Shown here in pieces: positions 41,919 through 52,612 of a DNA stretch of 64,000 nt. How positions within the stretch are numbered: the stretch's first letter is position 1; every line of letters begins with the position of its first letter. The stretch lies in the NCBI GenBank assembly GCA_943331105.2, contig CALQKH020000011.1, positions 1-64,000 of the forward strand, in the 5' to 3' direction. The notes beneath the pieces were generated by a model, which made no database searches, was not told where the DNA came from, and saw only the letters and a program-made list of their open reading frames with translations. The position numbers and the translations under genes are program-made. The stretch comes from Akkermansia muciniphila (lineage in GTDB: Bacteria; Pseudomonadota; Gammaproteobacteria; Burkholderiales; Burkholderiaceae_C).

Positions 41919-42455
41919 TCAGGATTTGGCGAACATATTGCCCAGGTCAAACACCGAGTTGGGCACGTTGACACGAATTGGCTGGCTGATCGGCATGGGG
42001 GCAATAGCACGCTTGATGCTGGGCTTGATTTCAACCACCAAGCCTTTGGCCAATTGGTCATCCACCAGCTTTTGCAGGGACACCGAATCCAAAAACTCGA
42101 CCATTTTGGAGTTGAGGGAGGCCCACAAATCGTGTGTCATGCAGCGGCCATCCCCGCCGTTGCAGTTTTCTTTGCCACCACAGTGGGTGGCATCAATGGG
42201 TTCGTCCACTGACAAAATGATGTCCGCTACCGTGATTTCGGTGGATTTACGGCCCAAGGTGTAGCCGCCACCAGGTCCACGGGTGGACTCGACCAAGTTG
42301 TGGCGACGCAGCTTGCCAAACAACTGCTCCAAATAGGACAGCGAGATCTGTTGGCGCTGGCTGATGGCGGCCAAAGTCACGGGACCGGCGTCTTGGCGCA
42401 AGGCCAAATCGATCATGGCGGTGACGGCAAAACGGCCTTTGGTGGTTAAACGCAT
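41919..42455 (-). CDS. iscR: Fe-S regulator IscR (Rrf2 family)
   Basis: 178 residues. A winged helix at the N-terminus (TLAAISQRQQISLSYLEQLF) and three cluster-ligand Cys in THCGGKENCNGGDGRC near residue 93. The holo form represses the isc operon through a type-1 box; one is visible in the promoter (42507-42530), so autoregulation is well supported. Confidence 0.94.
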   Translation of the reverse strand: MRLTTKGRFAVTAMIDLALRQDAGPVTLAAISQRQQISLSYLEQLFGKLRRHNLVESTRGPGGGYTLGRKSTEITVADIILSVDEPIDATHCGGKENCNGGDGRCMTHDLWASLNSKMVEFLDSVSLQKLVDDQLAKGLVVEIKPSIKRAIAPMPISQPIRVNVPNSVFDLGNMFAKS

Positions 42456-42506
42456 GGCAGACTCCTGAAGTGGGTGGGAGCTTGGTCCATCACCCGCTTG
42501 AGCGGG

Positions 42507-42530
42507 ATCCCGACTAAACGAGTCAAGTAT
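42507..42530 (-). promoter_or_regulatory. IscR type-1 binding site in the isc promoter
   Basis: On the minus strand the segment begins ATACTTGACT and ends AGTCGGGAT with a five-base T-rich centre, matching the type-1 IscR palindrome ATA..GACT-N5-AGTC..TAT. It lies about 52 bp upstream of iscR, overlapping a likely -10 region. Confidence 0.75.
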
Positions 42531-42594
42531 AAACCAATCCCGATCAAATCACTCGGGTTATAGGGTTATCGAGCCAGCGCCTTGAAAACTCAAG

Positions 42595-44721
42595 TCAGGC
42601 GCGGATCAAAGGCAGGATGTTGTCCCCGCCAGTGGCACCAAAAGCCTGCTCTTTCAAGATGGTCAACTGGTCGCGCACCTGAGCGGCTTTTTCAAACTCC
42701 AAATTGCGGGCGTGCTCCATCATTTGCTTTTCCAGCTGTTTGATGGCGCGTGCAATGTCTTTCTCACTCATGTCCTCGACCTTGGCCCGTTGCATCGCGG
42801 CTTGCTCCAAGCGTTCAGCTTCTTTGCCCGACTTCTCGCTGTACACGCCGTCGATCAGGTCTTTCACCTTTTTGATGATGCTCTTGGGCGTGATGCCCAT
42901 CGCCTCGTTGTGGGCCACTTGCTTGGTGCGGCGCCGCTCGGTCTCGCCCATGGCTTTTTTCATGGACTCGGTCATGCGGTCGGCGTACAAAATCGCCCGG
43001 CCGTTCAGGTTTCGTGCCGCACGGCCGATGGTCTGAATCAAGCTGCGCTCGGAGCGCAAGAACCCCTCTTTGTCGGCATCCAATATGGCCACCAACGAGA
43101 CCTCTGGAATGTCCAAACCCTCCCGCAGCAAGTTGATGCCCACCAGCACATCAAACGCCCCAAGGCGCAGGTCACGCAAAATTTCTACCCGTTCAACGGT
43201 GTCTACATCGCTGTGCAGGTAGCGCACTTTCACGCCGTTGTCGCTGAGGTAATCGGTCAGCTGCTCGGCCATGCGTTTGGTCAGCGTGGTGATCAGCACG
43301 CGCTCTTGCTTGTCCACACGGATGCGGATTTCTTGCAGGACGTCGTCCACTTGGTGGGTGGCGGGCCGCACCTCAACCTGTGGGTCGACCAGCCCGGTGG
43401 GGCGCACCACCTGTTCAACCACCTTGCCCGAATGCGTCTTTTCATAGTCGGCAGGAGTCGCTGAAACAAAGATGCACTGGCGCATGCGCTTTTCAAACTC
43501 TTCAAATTTGAGCGGCCGGTTGTCCAGCGCACTGGGCAGTCGAAAGCCGTATTCCACCAGCGTGGTCTTGCGGGCCCGGTCGCCGTTGTACATGGCATTG
43601 AGCTGACCAATCATCTGGTGGCTCTCGTCCAAAAACATGATGGCGTCGGGCGGCATGTAGTCGGTCAGTGTGCTGGGAGCGTCGCCTGGTGCTGCGCCCG
43701 ACAAGTGCCGGGTGTAGTTTTCAATGCCTTTGCAGTGGCCCACTTCGGACAGCATTTCTAAATCGAACCGGGTGCGCTGCTCCAGGCGCTGGGCTTCAAC
43801 CAGCTTGCCCATGCCCACGAGTTCTTTCAGGCGTTGGGCCAGCTCGATCTTGATGGTCTCGACCGCCGCCAGCACTTTGTCACGGGGCGTTACGTAATGG
43901 CTGGACGGGTAGACCGTGAAGCGCGGAATCTTCTGCCGGATGCGCCCAGTCAGTGGATCAAACAGCTGCAGGCTGTCGATTTCGTCGTCAAACAACTCAA
44001 TGCGGATCGCCAGCTCAGAATGCTCGGCCGGGAATACGTCGATGGTGTCACCGCGCACCCGGAACTTGCCCCGGCTAAATTCCATGTCATTGCGCTGGTA
44101 CTGCATGCGAATGAGCTGCGCGATCACGTCGCGCTGTCCCAACTTATCGCCGGTGCGCAGCGTCATGATCATGCGGTGGTAACTCTCGGGCTCACCAATG
44201 CCGTAGATGGCGGAGACCGTGGCCACGATCACGACATCGCGCCGCTCCATGATGCTTTTGGTACACGACAAGCGCATCTGTTCGATGTGCTCGTTGATGG
44301 CCGAGTCTTTTTCGATGAACAGGTCACGCTGGGGCACATAGGCCTCGGGCTGGTAATAGTCGTAATAGCTGACGAAGTATTCGACCGCGTTCTTAGGGAA
44401 GAATTCGCGGAATTCACTGTACAGCTGCGCAGCCAAGGTTTTATTGGGCGCAAACACAATGGCCGGCCTCCCCATTTGCGCGATCACATTGGCCATGGTG
44501 AAGGTCTTGCCCGAGCCGGTCACGCCCAGCAGCGTTTGAAACACCTCACCGTTCTGCACGCCTTCGACCAACTGGGCGATGGCCACAGGCTGATCGCCCG
44601 CTGGCGGATAAGGCTGGTAAAGCTCAAAAGGCGAGCCGGGGTAGCTGACAAATTGACCCGCCGCGAAAGGGTCCGCGTCCGGTGTCGCTTCAACGATGGA
44701 AATGGGTGACAAGTTGGACAT
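42595..44721 (-). CDS. uvrB: excinuclease ABC subunit B
   Basis: 708 residues. Walker [14 protein letters not shown] near residue 65, beta-hairpin [16 protein letters not shown] motif ([10 protein letters not shown]), helicase C motifs, and the C-terminal UVR motif ([18 protein letters not shown]). This is the damage-verifying unit of nucleotide excision repair. It is divergent from the aminotransferase gene; no clear LexA box lies in the intergenic region. Confidence 0.96.
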   Translation of the reverse strand: MSNLSPISIVEATPDADPFAAGQFVSYPGSPFELYQPYPPAGDQPVAIAQLVEGVQNGEVFQTLLGVTGSGKTFTMANVIAQMGRPAIVFAPNKTLAAQLYSEFREFFPKNAVEYFVSYYDYYQPEAYVPQRDLFIEKDSAINEHIEQMRLSCTKSIMERRDVVIVATVSAIYGIGEPESYHRMIMTLRTGDKLGQRDVIAQLIRMQYQRNDMEFSRGKFRVRGDTIDVFPAEHSELAIRIELFDDEIDSLQLFDPLTGRIRQKIPRFTVYPSSHYVTPRDKVLAAVETIKIELAQRLKELVGMGKLVEAQRLEQRTRFDLEMLSEVGHCKGIENYTRHLSGAAPGDAPSTLTDYMPPDAIMFLDESHQMIGQLNAMYNGDRARKTTLVEYGFRLPSALDNRPLKFEEFEKRMRQCIFVSATPADYEKTHSGKVVEQVVRPTGLVDPQVEVRPATHQVDDVLQEIRIRVDKQERVLITTLTKRMAEQLTDYLSDNGVKVRYLHSDVDTVERVEILRDLRLGAFDVLVGINLLREGLDIPEVSLVAILDADKEGFLRSERSLIQTIGRAARNLNGRAILYADRMTESMKKAMGETERRRTKQVAHNEAMGITPKSIIKKVKDLIDGVYSEKSGKEAERLEQAAMQRAKVEDMSEKDIARAIKQLEKQMMEHARNLEFEKAAQVRDQLTILKEQAFGATGGDNILPLIRA

Positions 44722-44841
44722 CTTTTCAAATCAACCGCTGACGAAATCAGCTGCAAAGGCCCGTTAAAATCAGGGGAAACCCGAAAGCCTAACCGAGGAT
44801 CGGGTTTCCTGCCACCCATGAACACAATCCAAGGACTTTCC

Positions 44842-46038
44842 ATGTCTCTGTTTTCCGCCGTCGAAATGGCCCCCCGCGACCCTATTTTGGGTTTGAACGA
44901 GCAATTCAACGCCGACACCAACCCCAACAAGGTCAACCTGGGCGTGGGCGTGTACTTCGATGACAACGGTAAATTGCCTCTTTTGCAGTGCGTGCAAGCG
45001 GCTGAAACCACCATGATGGCCACACCTTCTGCCCGTGGCTACTTGCCCATCGACGGCATCGTGGCCTATGACAACGCCGTCAAGGCGCTGGTGTTTGGCG
45101 CCGACTCTGACGTGGTCAAGTCGGGTCGTGTCTCCACCGTCCAAGCGATTGGCGGCACCGGCGGCCTCAAAATCGGTGCTGACTTCCTCAAAAAAGTCAG
45201 CCCCCAAGCCAAAGTGTTGATCTCTGACCCCAGCTGGGAAAACCACCGCGCCATCTTTGTGAACGCCGGTTTTGAAGTCGACACCTATGCTTACTACGAC
45301 GCAGAAAAGCGCGGCGTGAACTTCGACGGCATGCTGGCCAGCCTGAACGCTGCTGCCCCCGGCACCATCGTCGTTTTGCACGCTTGCTGCCACAACCCCA
45401 CCGGTTATGACATCACCGACGCTCAGTGGGCGCAAGTCATTGCCGTGGTCAAGGCCAAAGGCCTAACGGCTTTCCTCGACATGGCGTACCAAGGCTTTGG
45501 CCACGGCATTGCCGAAGACGGCGCAGTGATCGGGAAGTTTGTGGCCGCTGGTCTGAACATTTTTGTGTCCACCTCTTTCTCGAAGAGCTTCAGCCTGTAC
45601 GGTGAGCGCGTGGGCGCCCTGTCGGTAGTGGCCAACGACAAAGAAGAGGCCTCTCGGGTTTTGAGTCAGCTCAAAATCGCCATCCGCACCAACTACTCCA
45701 ACCCACCCATCCACGGTGGCGCAGTGGTGGCTGCAGTCTTGAACAATCCCGAACTGCGTGCTCTGTGGGAAAAAGAGCTGGGCGAGATGCGCGTGCGCAT
45801 CAAGGCCATGCGCCAAAAGCTGGTGGACAGCCTCAAAGCTGCTGGCGTGCAGCAAGACATGAGTTTCATCACCACCCAGATTGGCATGTTCAGCTACTCG
45901 GGTCTGACCAAAGACCAAATGGTGCGTCTGCGCAGTGAGTTTGGCGTCTACGGCACCGACACCGGCCGCATGTGCGTGGCGGCACTCAACAGCAAAAACA
46001 TCGATTACGTCTGCGCTGCCATCGCCAAAGTCGTCTGA
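44842..46038 (+). CDS. aspartate/aromatic aminotransferase
   Basis: 398 residues from the ATG at 44842; an ATG at 44818 is also in frame. Fold type I PLP enzyme of the AspC/TyrB group: substrate loop NLGVGVYFDDNG near 37, HACCHNPTGYD near 185, and the PLP Lys in STSFSKSFSLYGERVG near 248. It transfers amino groups between aspartate or aromatic amino acids and 2-oxoacids. AspC and TyrB cannot be told apart here, so no symbol is given. A terminator follows. Confidence 0.92.
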   Translation: MSLFSAVEMAPRDPILGLNEQFNADTNPNKVNLGVGVYFDDNGKLPLLQCVQAAETTMMATPSARGYLPIDGIVAYDNAVKALVFGADSDVVKSGRVSTVQAIGGTGGLKIGADFLKKVSPQAKVLISDPSWENHRAIFVNAGFEVDTYAYYDAEKRGVNFDGMLASLNAAAPGTIVVLHACCHNPTGYDITDAQWAQVIAVVKAKGLTAFLDMAYQGFGHGIAEDGAVIGKFVAAGLNIFVSTSFSKSFSLYGERVGALSVVANDKEEASRVLSQLKIAIRTNYSNPPIHGGAVVAAVLNNPELRALWEKELGEMRVRIKAMRQKLVDSLKAAGVQQDMSFITTQIGMFSYSGLTKDQMVRLRSEFGVYGTDTGRMCVAALNSKNIDYVCAAIAKVV

Positions 46039-46070
46039 ATTGACATCCATCAAGGTTGACATACTGCTTG

Positions 46071-46100
46071 CCACCGCCCCAGACGGGGCGGTTTCTTTTT
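46071..46100 (+). terminator. rho-independent terminator after the aminotransferase
   Basis: Stem ACCGCCCC (46073-46080) and GGGGCGGT (46085-46092) with loop AGAC, followed by TTCTTTTT, 35 bp after the stop codon. Confidence 0.88.
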
Positions 46101-46207
46101 GGTCGGTCCGGGATGTGACTGCTGATTAGGGTACGCACTCAAAAAATACCCGGGGGTCTCCTGTACTATTGCTGCAACGCAACATTTTGTTGCAAGGAAA
46201 CTGAAAA

Positions 46208-47716
46208 ATGCTCTACCAGATCTTCGAAACACAACGCTCGATCATGGAACCTTTTTCCGATCTGGCACAAGCTGCTGCCAAGCTCTACAGCAACCCCTTG
46301 AATCCCATGGCGCAAACGCCTCTGGCACAGCGCGTGTCTGCTGGCTACGCCTTGATGCACCGTTTGGGCAAAGACTACGAAAAACCAGAATTCGGCATCA
46401 AGACCGTGAAGGTCAACCGGGTCGATGTGGCCATCCACGAGCGCATCGAGATCGACAAGCCTTTTTGCGAATTGCGCCGCTTCAAGCGCTTCTCGGACGA
46501 CGCGGCCACATTGACTCAACTCAAGTCGCAACCCGTGGTGCTGATCGTGGCGCCCTTGTCGGGCCACTACGCCACCTTGCTGCGCGACACCGTCAAGACC
46601 ATGCTGCAAGATCACAAGGTCTACATCACCGATTGGAAAAACGCCCGCTTGGTTCCCTTGTCCGAGGGTGAATTCCATTTGGACGACTACATCAACTACG
46701 TGCAAGAGTTCATTCGCCACCTGCAAGCCACCTATGGCCATTGCCATGTGGTCAGTGTTTGTCAGCCGACGGTGCCGGTATTGGCCGCCGTGTCCCTGAT
46801 GTCCAGCCGAGGCGAGAAGACTCCGCTGACCATGACCATGATGGGCGGCCCCATTGATGCGCGCAAGTCGCCCACCTCGGTCAACAACCTGGCCACCAAC
46901 AAAAGTTTTGAGTGGTTTGAGAACAACGTGATTTACCGCGTGCCGGCGAACTTCCCCGGTGCTGGCCGTCGTGTTTATCCCGGCTTTTTGCAGTACACCG
47001 GCTTCGTGGCCATGAACCCCGACCGCCACGCCAACAGCCACTACGACTACTTCAAAGACCTGATCAAAGGTGACGACGCCAGCGCTGAAGCCCACCGCAA
47101 GTTCTACGACGAGTACAACGCCGTCCTCGACATGGACGCTGATTACTACCTGGAAACCATCCAGACGGTGTTTCAAGACTTCAAACTGGTCAATGGCACT
47201 TGGGATGTCAAGGGCGTTGACGGCAAAGTAGAACGCGTTCGCCCACAAGACATCAAGGGCACTGCGCTGATGACAGTCGAAGGGGAATTGGACGATATCT
47301 CTGGCTCAGGCCAAACCCGTGCCGCCCAAGACCTTTGCACGGGTGTACCCGCCAGTGTGCGCAAGCACTTGGAGGTGGAGGGCGCGGGTCACTATGGCAT
47401 CTTCAGCGGGCGCCGCTGGCGGGACATGGTTTATCCGCAATTGGTCAAGTTCATCTTGAACCATGCGCCCAAAACAGCCAGCAAAACACCTGCACCCGTT
47501 AAGCCTAGGGTCGAAGTGAAGATTGCTGCAAAACCGGCAAAAAAGGTTGTCACAAAGGCCGTCACAAAGGCTGCGGCGAAACCCGTGACCAAGCCTGCTG
47601 CGAAGGCCGTTGCAAAGGCCGAATCCAAAACGCCAGCTCAAGCCCCGGTCAAAGCAGCCGCCAAAACCAAACCACCGGTCAAAACCGCCTGGGTTCAAAC
47701 CGCCAAAAAAGCCTGA
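46208..47716 (+). CDS. phaZ: intracellular polyhydroxyalkanoate depolymerase with a basic Ala/Lys/Pro tail
   Basis: 502 residues. Residues 1-410 match intracellular PHB depolymerases of the MLYQIFETQRS type, with the nucleophile Cys in VSVCQPTVPVLA near residue 180 and the catalytic His in EGAGHYGIFSGRRW near 397. Residues 430-502 are a low-complexity basic tail (AKPAKKVVTKAVTKAAAKP and similar), like histone-H1-type or PHA-granule DNA-binding proteins. The start is preceded by a short TTGC-rich palindromic segment (TTGCTGCAACGCAAC) that could be a PhaR-like operator; this is inferred. The tail is atypical. Confidence 0.92.
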   Translation: MLYQIFETQRSIMEPFSDLAQAAAKLYSNPLNPMAQTPLAQRVSAGYALMHRLGKDYEKPEFGIKTVKVNRVDVAIHERIEIDKPFCELRRFKRFSDDAATLTQLKSQPVVLIVAPLSGHYATLLRDTVKTMLQDHKVYITDWKNARLVPLSEGEFHLDDYINYVQEFIRHLQATYGHCHVVSVCQPTVPVLAAVSLMSSRGEKTPLTMTMMGGPIDARKSPTSVNNLATNKSFEWFENNVIYRVPANFPGAGRRVYPGFLQYTGFVAMNPDRHANSHYDYFKDLIKGDDASAEAHRKFYDEYNAVLDMDADYYLETIQTVFQDFKLVNGTWDVKGVDGKVERVRPQDIKGTALMTVEGELDDISGSGQTRAAQDLCTGVPASVRKHLEVEGAGHYGIFSGRRWRDMVYPQLVKFILNHAPKTASKTPAPVKPRVEVKIAAKPAKKVVTKAVTKAAAKPVTKPAAKAVAKAESKTPAQAPVKAAAKTKPPVKTAWVQTAKKA

Positions 47717-47721
47717 GGTCC

Positions 47722-48411
47722 ATGCCGTCCTTGATCAGAACAGCGCCTGAGACCCAGGCGCTTTTTCTATTGCTGAACGATGCGCTGCCCCAAACGCAGT
47801 GCACACGGTGTGGGTTTCCGGATTGCGCAGCCTATGCCCGCGCCATGGCCGAAGGTCAGGCGGCCATCAACCAATGCCCGCCGGGTGGTCAAGAAGGCAT
47901 TGAACGTCTGGCCGCACTCACAGGTCAGCCCGTTTTGCCGCTCAACCCCGCGCATGGCACGGAAGGACCACGCAAGGTGGCCCTCATCGACGAGGCCTGG
48001 TGCATTGGCTGCACGCTGTGCATCAAGGCATGCCCGACCGATGCGATTTTGGGGGCCAACAAACTGATGCACACGGTGATCGAGCCTTGGTGCACGGGCT
48101 GCGAGCTGTGCATACCGGTTTGCCCGGTGGACTGCATTGCACTGGAAAACGTGACGGACACGCGCACAGGCTGGGCAGCATGGTCCAAGCATGAAGCGCA
48201 AACGGCCCTCACACGGTATGCGTCACGCCAAGAACGGCTAGCGCGAGATGATGCCGCCCACCAAGCATGGCTGATCACCGAGGCTGAGCACACCATGGCC
48301 GACTTGCCCGCCCACACCAAGGGCGCAGACAAGCCTGCCGAAATGGACCGCAAACGCGCCATCATCGAAGCGGCACTGGCCAAAGCAAAAGCCCGTCAGA
48401 CCGGAGCATGA
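47722..48411 (+). CDS. RnfB-like 4Fe-4S ferredoxin without membrane anchor
   Basis: 229 residues. The N-terminal Fe-S domain of RnfB is visible (QTQCTRCGFPDCAAYARAMA), then two 4Fe-4S motifs (CIGCTLCIKACPTDAIL and CTGCELCIPVCPVDCI) near residues 93 and 123. The N-terminal membrane segment of true RnfB is missing, and no rnfACDGE genes are near, so it is called RnfB-like rather than RnfB. It begins 5 bp after phaZ and is followed by a terminator. Confidence 0.82.
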   Translation: MPSLIRTAPETQALFLLLNDALPQTQCTRCGFPDCAAYARAMAEGQAAINQCPPGGQEGIERLAALTGQPVLPLNPAHGTEGPRKVALIDEAWCIGCTLCIKACPTDAILGANKLMHTVIEPWCTGCELCIPVCPVDCIALENVTDTRTGWAAWSKHEAQTALTRYASRQERLARDDAAHQAWLITEAEHTMADLPAHTKGADKPAEMDRKRAIIEAALAKAKARQTGA

Positions 48412-48420
48412 CGGGCTTTT
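48391..48420 (+). terminator. rho-independent terminator overlapping the stop of the RnfB-like gene
   Basis: Stem GCCCGTC (48391-48397) and GACGGGC (48410-48416) followed by TTTT. The stem includes the last coding bases and the stop codon. Confidence 0.8.
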
Positions 48421-48492
48421 GAAGCAGCTTGTCGGGGCTGAAGCCACCGACCTGCAAATCTCGGTCGATCAGACCTTCAGGTCCGACACCAC

Positions 48493-48975
48493 TCAATGCG
48501 AAGCGGCTGCCAAAGCAGCAAATGCCTTCACCACCTCTGGCGGTGCCTGCACCAGCTCGATCAACACACCCTCCCCGCCAATCGGAAATTCATCGCTGGC
48601 CTTGGGATGCAAAAACGTGATGTCAAAACCGGCAGCGCCCTTGCGGATGCCGCCGGGCGCAAAGCGCACGCCTTGCGCTGTGAGCCACTCCACCGCGACC
48701 GGCAAATCGTCGATCCACAGGCCGATGTGGTTGAGTGGCGTGGTGTGCACGGCGGGCTTTTTATCGGGATCCAACGGCTGCATCAAATCAACTTCAATTT
48801 TGAAGGGACCCACACCAATGGCGCAAATGTCTTCGTCCACGTTCTCGCGTTCACTTTTGTAGGTACCCGTGACCTCCAGGCCAAACATGTCAACCCAGAG
48901 TTTTTGCAGACGAGACTTGTCGGGCCCGCCGATGGCGATTTGCTGAACGCCCAGCACCTTGAAGGGACGGTTCAT
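48493..48975 (-). CDS. methylmalonyl-CoA epimerase-like VOC protein
   Basis: 160 residues with a vicinal-oxygen-chelate fold: [19 protein letters not shown] at the start, a [14 protein letters not shown] strand, [18 protein letters not shown] near residue 90, and the metal Glu in [12 protein letters not shown]. Position at the 3' end of a propionyl-CoA carboxylase/mutase operon supports epimerase activity on (S)-methylmalonyl-CoA. The stop is adjacent to the pccA frame. Confidence 0.82.
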   Translation of the reverse strand: MNRPFKVLGVQQIAIGGPDKSRLQKLWVDMFGLEVTGTYKSERENVDEDICAIGVGPFKIEVDLMQPLDPDKKPAVHTTPLNHIGLWIDDLPVAVEWLTAQGVRFAPGGIRKGAAGFDITFLHPKASDEFPIGGEGVLIELVQAPPEVVKAFAALAAASH

Positions 48976-51024
48976 TTATTCAAACTCCACAATCATTTGA
49001 TCCACCGTGAGCGACTCGCCTTTGGTGGCCACCACCTTCTTCACTACGCCATCTGCGGCGGCAAACAAGACGTTTTCCATCTTCATGGCTTCGATCACGG
49101 CCACGCGTTCGCCCGCTTGCACCTTTTGACCGGGCGTCACCGACACTTCGACCAGCAAACCGGGCATAGGCGACAGCACAAACTTGCTCAAATCGGGCGG
49201 CGCCTTGTAAGGCATGAGCTTGTGCAACTCGGCCATACGAGGCGACATCACCAGCGCTTCAATGCGCGTGCCGTTGTGCTGCACTTGCAAAGCCAGGGGG
49301 TTTTTCAAAGTGCCACGCTCGACCTGTGCGATGAACGGCTTGCCATTGCAAGTGCCAACAATGCGAATATCGTTCAGGCGCGAATTGCTGGCAATCGCAT
49401 AGGTTTTGCCATTCACCGTGATTTGTGCTTCACCGTGCTTGCCTGAAAATTCGGCAACATGCACTGGCACATAGCGGTTGTTGCCCTCTTTGCCCAATTC
49501 CACCACGGCATAGTCTTGGCCCACTTGCACGTCGTAGCCCGGCAGTTGACCACTCAAACTCGCTGCACGCTCACGCGACTTGCGGCGCACAAATGCGGCC
49601 AATGCCGCCAAAAAGTCGTGGTCGTCGTGTGGCACGTCTTCGGCTCGGAAACCCTGGCTGTACTGCTCGGCGATGAAGCCGGTATTGAAATCACCCGAGA
49701 CAAAACGAGGGTGCGCCAACAAGGCCGCTTGGAACGGAATGTTTGAGCTGATGCCGCGAATCACAAAACCGTTGAGAGCTTCGCGCATTTTGGCAATCGC
49801 CTCATTGCGGTCTTTGCCATGCACGATGAGCTTGGCGATCATCGAGTCGTAAAACATCGGGATCTCGCCGCCGTCTTGCACACCGGTGTCCACGCGCACG
49901 CCATACAGGTCTTGCGTGTTGCCCTGGAACATGGTTTGCATTGGCGTCTGGAAACGCACCAAACGGCCCGTGGAGGGCAAGAAATTGCGGAACGGGTCCT
50001 CGGCATTGATGCGACATTCGATGGACCAGCCATTGCGCTTCACATCAGCTTGGCCAAAAGCCAGTTTTTCACCTGCAGCGACGCGGATCATCTGCTCCAC
50101 CAAGTCGAGGCCAGTGATGGCTTCGGTGACAGGGTGCTCCACCTGCAGGCGGGTGTTCATCTCCAAAAAGTAAAAGCTCTGGTCCTTGCCGACCACAAAC
50201 TCCACTGTGCCAGCCGACTGGTATTTCACCGCCTTGGCCAGTTGCACCGCTTGCTCGCCCATGGCTTTGCGGGTGGCATCAGAAATAAAAGGTGAGGGCG
50301 CTTCTTCAATCACTTTTTGGTGGCGGCGCTGGATCGAGCACTCGCGCTCGTTCAGGTACACCACGTTGCCATGGCTGTCGCCCAAAATCTGGATTTCGAT
50401 GTGGCGAGGTTCTTCAACAAACTTCTCAATGAACACACGGTCATCGCCAAAGCTGTTGCGCGCTTCGTTGCGGCATGAGGTGAAGCCTTCAAAGGCTTCT
50501 TTGTCATTGAAGGCCACGCGAAGGCCTTTGCCACCTCCACCCGCTGACGCTTTGATCATCACAGGGTAACCAATGCCTTTGGCGATTTCAACGGCTTTCT
50601 CGGCTGTGTCGATCGCATCGTTCACACCGGGAATGCAGTTCACGCCTGCAGCACCCGCGAGTTTTTTGGATTCAATCTTGTCGCCCATGGCGGCAATAGA
50701 GAAGTGGCGCGGGCCAATAAAGGCGATGCCCTCTTCTTCGCAACGCTTGGAGAACTCGGCGTTCTCGCTCAAGAAGCCATAGCCGGGGTGAATAGCTTGG
50801 GCGCCCTTCGCTTTGGCAGCAGCAATGATTTTGTCGGCCACGAGGTACGACTCGCGGGATGGCGCAGGGCCAATCAACACGGCTTCGTCAGCCAGTTGTA
50901 CGTGGCGGGCTTCTTTGTCGGCTTCAGAGTAAACTGCCACGGTTTGAATGCCCATCTTGTGGGCGGTGGCAATGACGCGGCAAGCAATTTCACCGCGGTT
51001 GGCAATCAGAATTTTGGTAAACAT
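48976..51024 (-). CDS. pccA: propionyl-CoA carboxylase alpha subunit (biotin carboxylase plus biotin carrier)
   Basis: 682 residues. Biotin carboxylase/ATP-grasp motifs: a GSAGGGGKGLR-type loop (KASAGGGGKGLRVAF) near residue 160, FLEMNTRLQVEHPVTE near 280, then a BT domain and C-terminal biotin carrier with EAMKMEN near residue 650. It carboxylates biotin for transfer to propionyl-CoA by PccB. The gene follows pccB by 20 bp. An acetyl-/methylcrotonyl-CoA carboxylase is the alternative, but the operon with the mutase argues for propionyl. Confidence 0.93.
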   Translation of the reverse strand: MFTKILIANRGEIACRVIATAHKMGIQTVAVYSEADKEARHVQLADEAVLIGPAPSRESYLVADKIIAAAKAKGAQAIHPGYGFLSENAEFSKRCEEEGIAFIGPRHFSIAAMGDKIESKKLAGAAGVNCIPGVNDAIDTAEKAVEIAKGIGYPVMIKASAGGGGKGLRVAFNDKEAFEGFTSCRNEARNSFGDDRVFIEKFVEEPRHIEIQILGDSHGNVVYLNERECSIQRRHQKVIEEAPSPFISDATRKAMGEQAVQLAKAVKYQSAGTVEFVVGKDQSFYFLEMNTRLQVEHPVTEAITGLDLVEQMIRVAAGEKLAFGQADVKRNGWSIECRINAEDPFRNFLPSTGRLVRFQTPMQTMFQGNTQDLYGVRVDTGVQDGGEIPMFYDSMIAKLIVHGKDRNEAIAKMREALNGFVIRGISSNIPFQAALLAHPRFVSGDFNTGFIAEQYSQGFRAEDVPHDDHDFLAALAAFVRRKSRERAASLSGQLPGYDVQVGQDYAVVELGKEGNNRYVPVHVAEFSGKHGEAQITVNGKTYAIASNSRLNDIRIVGTCNGKPFIAQVERGTLKNPLALQVQHNGTRIEALVMSPRMAELHKLMPYKAPPDLSKFVLSPMPGLLVEVSVTPGQKVQAGERVAVIEAMKMENVLFAAADGVVKKVVATKGESLTVDQMIVEFE

Positions 51025-51044
51025 GTTCTTCTTCTCCTTCGGGC

Positions 51045-52577
51045 TTACAGCGGAATGTTCCCGTGCTTGCGCCAGGGGTTCTCGATTTTTTTGTCTTTCA
51101 GCATGACCAGCGAGCGGCAGATGCGCTTGCGGGTTTCGTGCGGCTGAATCACGTCGTCGATGAAACCGCGAGCGCCTGCCACAAAGGGGTTGGCAAAGCG
51201 GGCTTTGTATTCGGCCTCTTTGGCGGCCAGCTTTTCGGGGTCACCCTTGTCTTCGCGGAAGATGATCTCCACCGCGCCCTTGGCACCCATGACTGCGATT
51301 TCAGCGTTGGGCCAAGCAAAGTTCACGTCGCCGCGCAAGTGCTTGGAGGCCATCACGTCGTAGGCGCCGCCGTAGGCTTTGCGGGTGATGACGGTGATTT
51401 TGGGCACAGTGCACTCCGCGTAGGCATAGAGCAACTTCGCACCGTGTTTGATGATGCCGCCGTACTCTTGTGAAGTGCCAGGCATGAAGCCGGGCACATC
51501 GACAAAGGTGACCACGGGGATGTTGAACGCGTCGCAAAAACGCACAAATCGTGCAGCCTTGATGGAGCTCTTGATGTCGAGGCAACCCGCCAAAACCAAG
51601 GGCTGGTTGGCCACGATCCCCACGGTTTGGCCTTCCATGCGGGCAAAGCCAATCAGGATGTTTTTGGCGTAGTCGGGTTGCAGCTCAAAGAAATCGCCAT
51701 CGTCCACAGTTTTGACGATGAGTTCCTTCATGTCATAGGCTTTGTTGGGGTTATCTGGCACCAAGGTGTCGAGGCTCATGTCCATGCGACCTGACGGATC
51801 ACCGCTTTTGCGCACTGGGGCTTTTTCGCGGTTGTTGAGCGGCAGGTAGTTGTAGAGTCGGCGCAGCATCAGCAGCGCTTCCACATCGTTCTCGAAAGCC
51901 ATGTCGGCCACGCCGCTTTTGGTGGTGTGCGTCAGGGCACCGCCCAATTCTTCGGCCGTCACTTCCTCGTGCGTGACGGTCTTGACCACTTCGGGGCCCG
52001 TCACGAACATGTAAGACGTGTCTTTGACCATGAAGATGAAATCGGTGAGCGCGGGCGAATACACCGCACCACCGGCTGATGGGCCCATGATCATGCTGAT
52101 CTGCGGCACCACGCCGCTGGCCATCACATTGCGCTGGAATACATCGGCATATCCGCCCAATGACGCAACGCCTTCTTGAATACGCGCACCGCCTGAATCG
52201 TTCAGGCCAATCACCGGAGCGCCGACCTTCATGGCCTGGTCCATGATCTTGCAAATTTTCTCGGCATGCGTCTCTGACAAAGCGCCGCCGTACACCGTGA
52301 AGTCTTGGCTGTACACAAAGACCAAACGGCCATTGATCATGCCGTAGCCAGTGACCACGCCATCGCCCGGGATCTTGTTGTCTTGCATGCCAAAGTCAGT
52401 GCAGCGGTGCTCGACAAACATGTCCCACTCTTCAAAGGTGCCCTCGTCCAGCAGCACTTCAATGCGCTCACGCGCGGTGAGTTTGCCTTTGGCGTGCTGC
52501 GCGTCGATGCGCTTTTGCCCGCCGCCCAAACGTGCCGCAGCCCGCTTTTTTTCCAGTTGTTCAATGATGTCTTGCAT
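51045..52577 (-). CDS. pccB: propionyl-CoA carboxylase beta subunit (carboxyltransferase)
   Basis: 510 residues, a crotonase-fold acyl-CoA carboxyltransferase. Two halves are recognisable: [20 protein letters not shown] and [19 protein letters not shown] at the N-terminus, [20 protein letters not shown] and [18 protein letters not shown] at the C-terminus. It transfers carboxyl from biotin on PccA to propionyl-CoA. It lies between meaB and pccA on one transcript. Confidence 0.94.
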   Translation of the reverse strand: MQDIIEQLEKKRAAARLGGGQKRIDAQHAKGKLTARERIEVLLDEGTFEEWDMFVEHRCTDFGMQDNKIPGDGVVTGYGMINGRLVFVYSQDFTVYGGALSETHAEKICKIMDQAMKVGAPVIGLNDSGGARIQEGVASLGGYADVFQRNVMASGVVPQISMIMGPSAGGAVYSPALTDFIFMVKDTSYMFVTGPEVVKTVTHEEVTAEELGGALTHTTKSGVADMAFENDVEALLMLRRLYNYLPLNNREKAPVRKSGDPSGRMDMSLDTLVPDNPNKAYDMKELIVKTVDDGDFFELQPDYAKNILIGFARMEGQTVGIVANQPLVLAGCLDIKSSIKAARFVRFCDAFNIPVVTFVDVPGFMPGTSQEYGGIIKHGAKLLYAYAECTVPKITVITRKAYGGAYDVMASKHLRGDVNFAWPNAEIAVMGAKGAVEIIFREDKGDPEKLAAKEAEYKARFANPFVAGARGFIDDVIQPHETRKRICRSLVMLKDKKIENPWRKHGNIPL

Positions 52578-52612
52578 GGTGGCTCTCTCTTTTCTTCAGG
52601 AAGATGGCAGAT

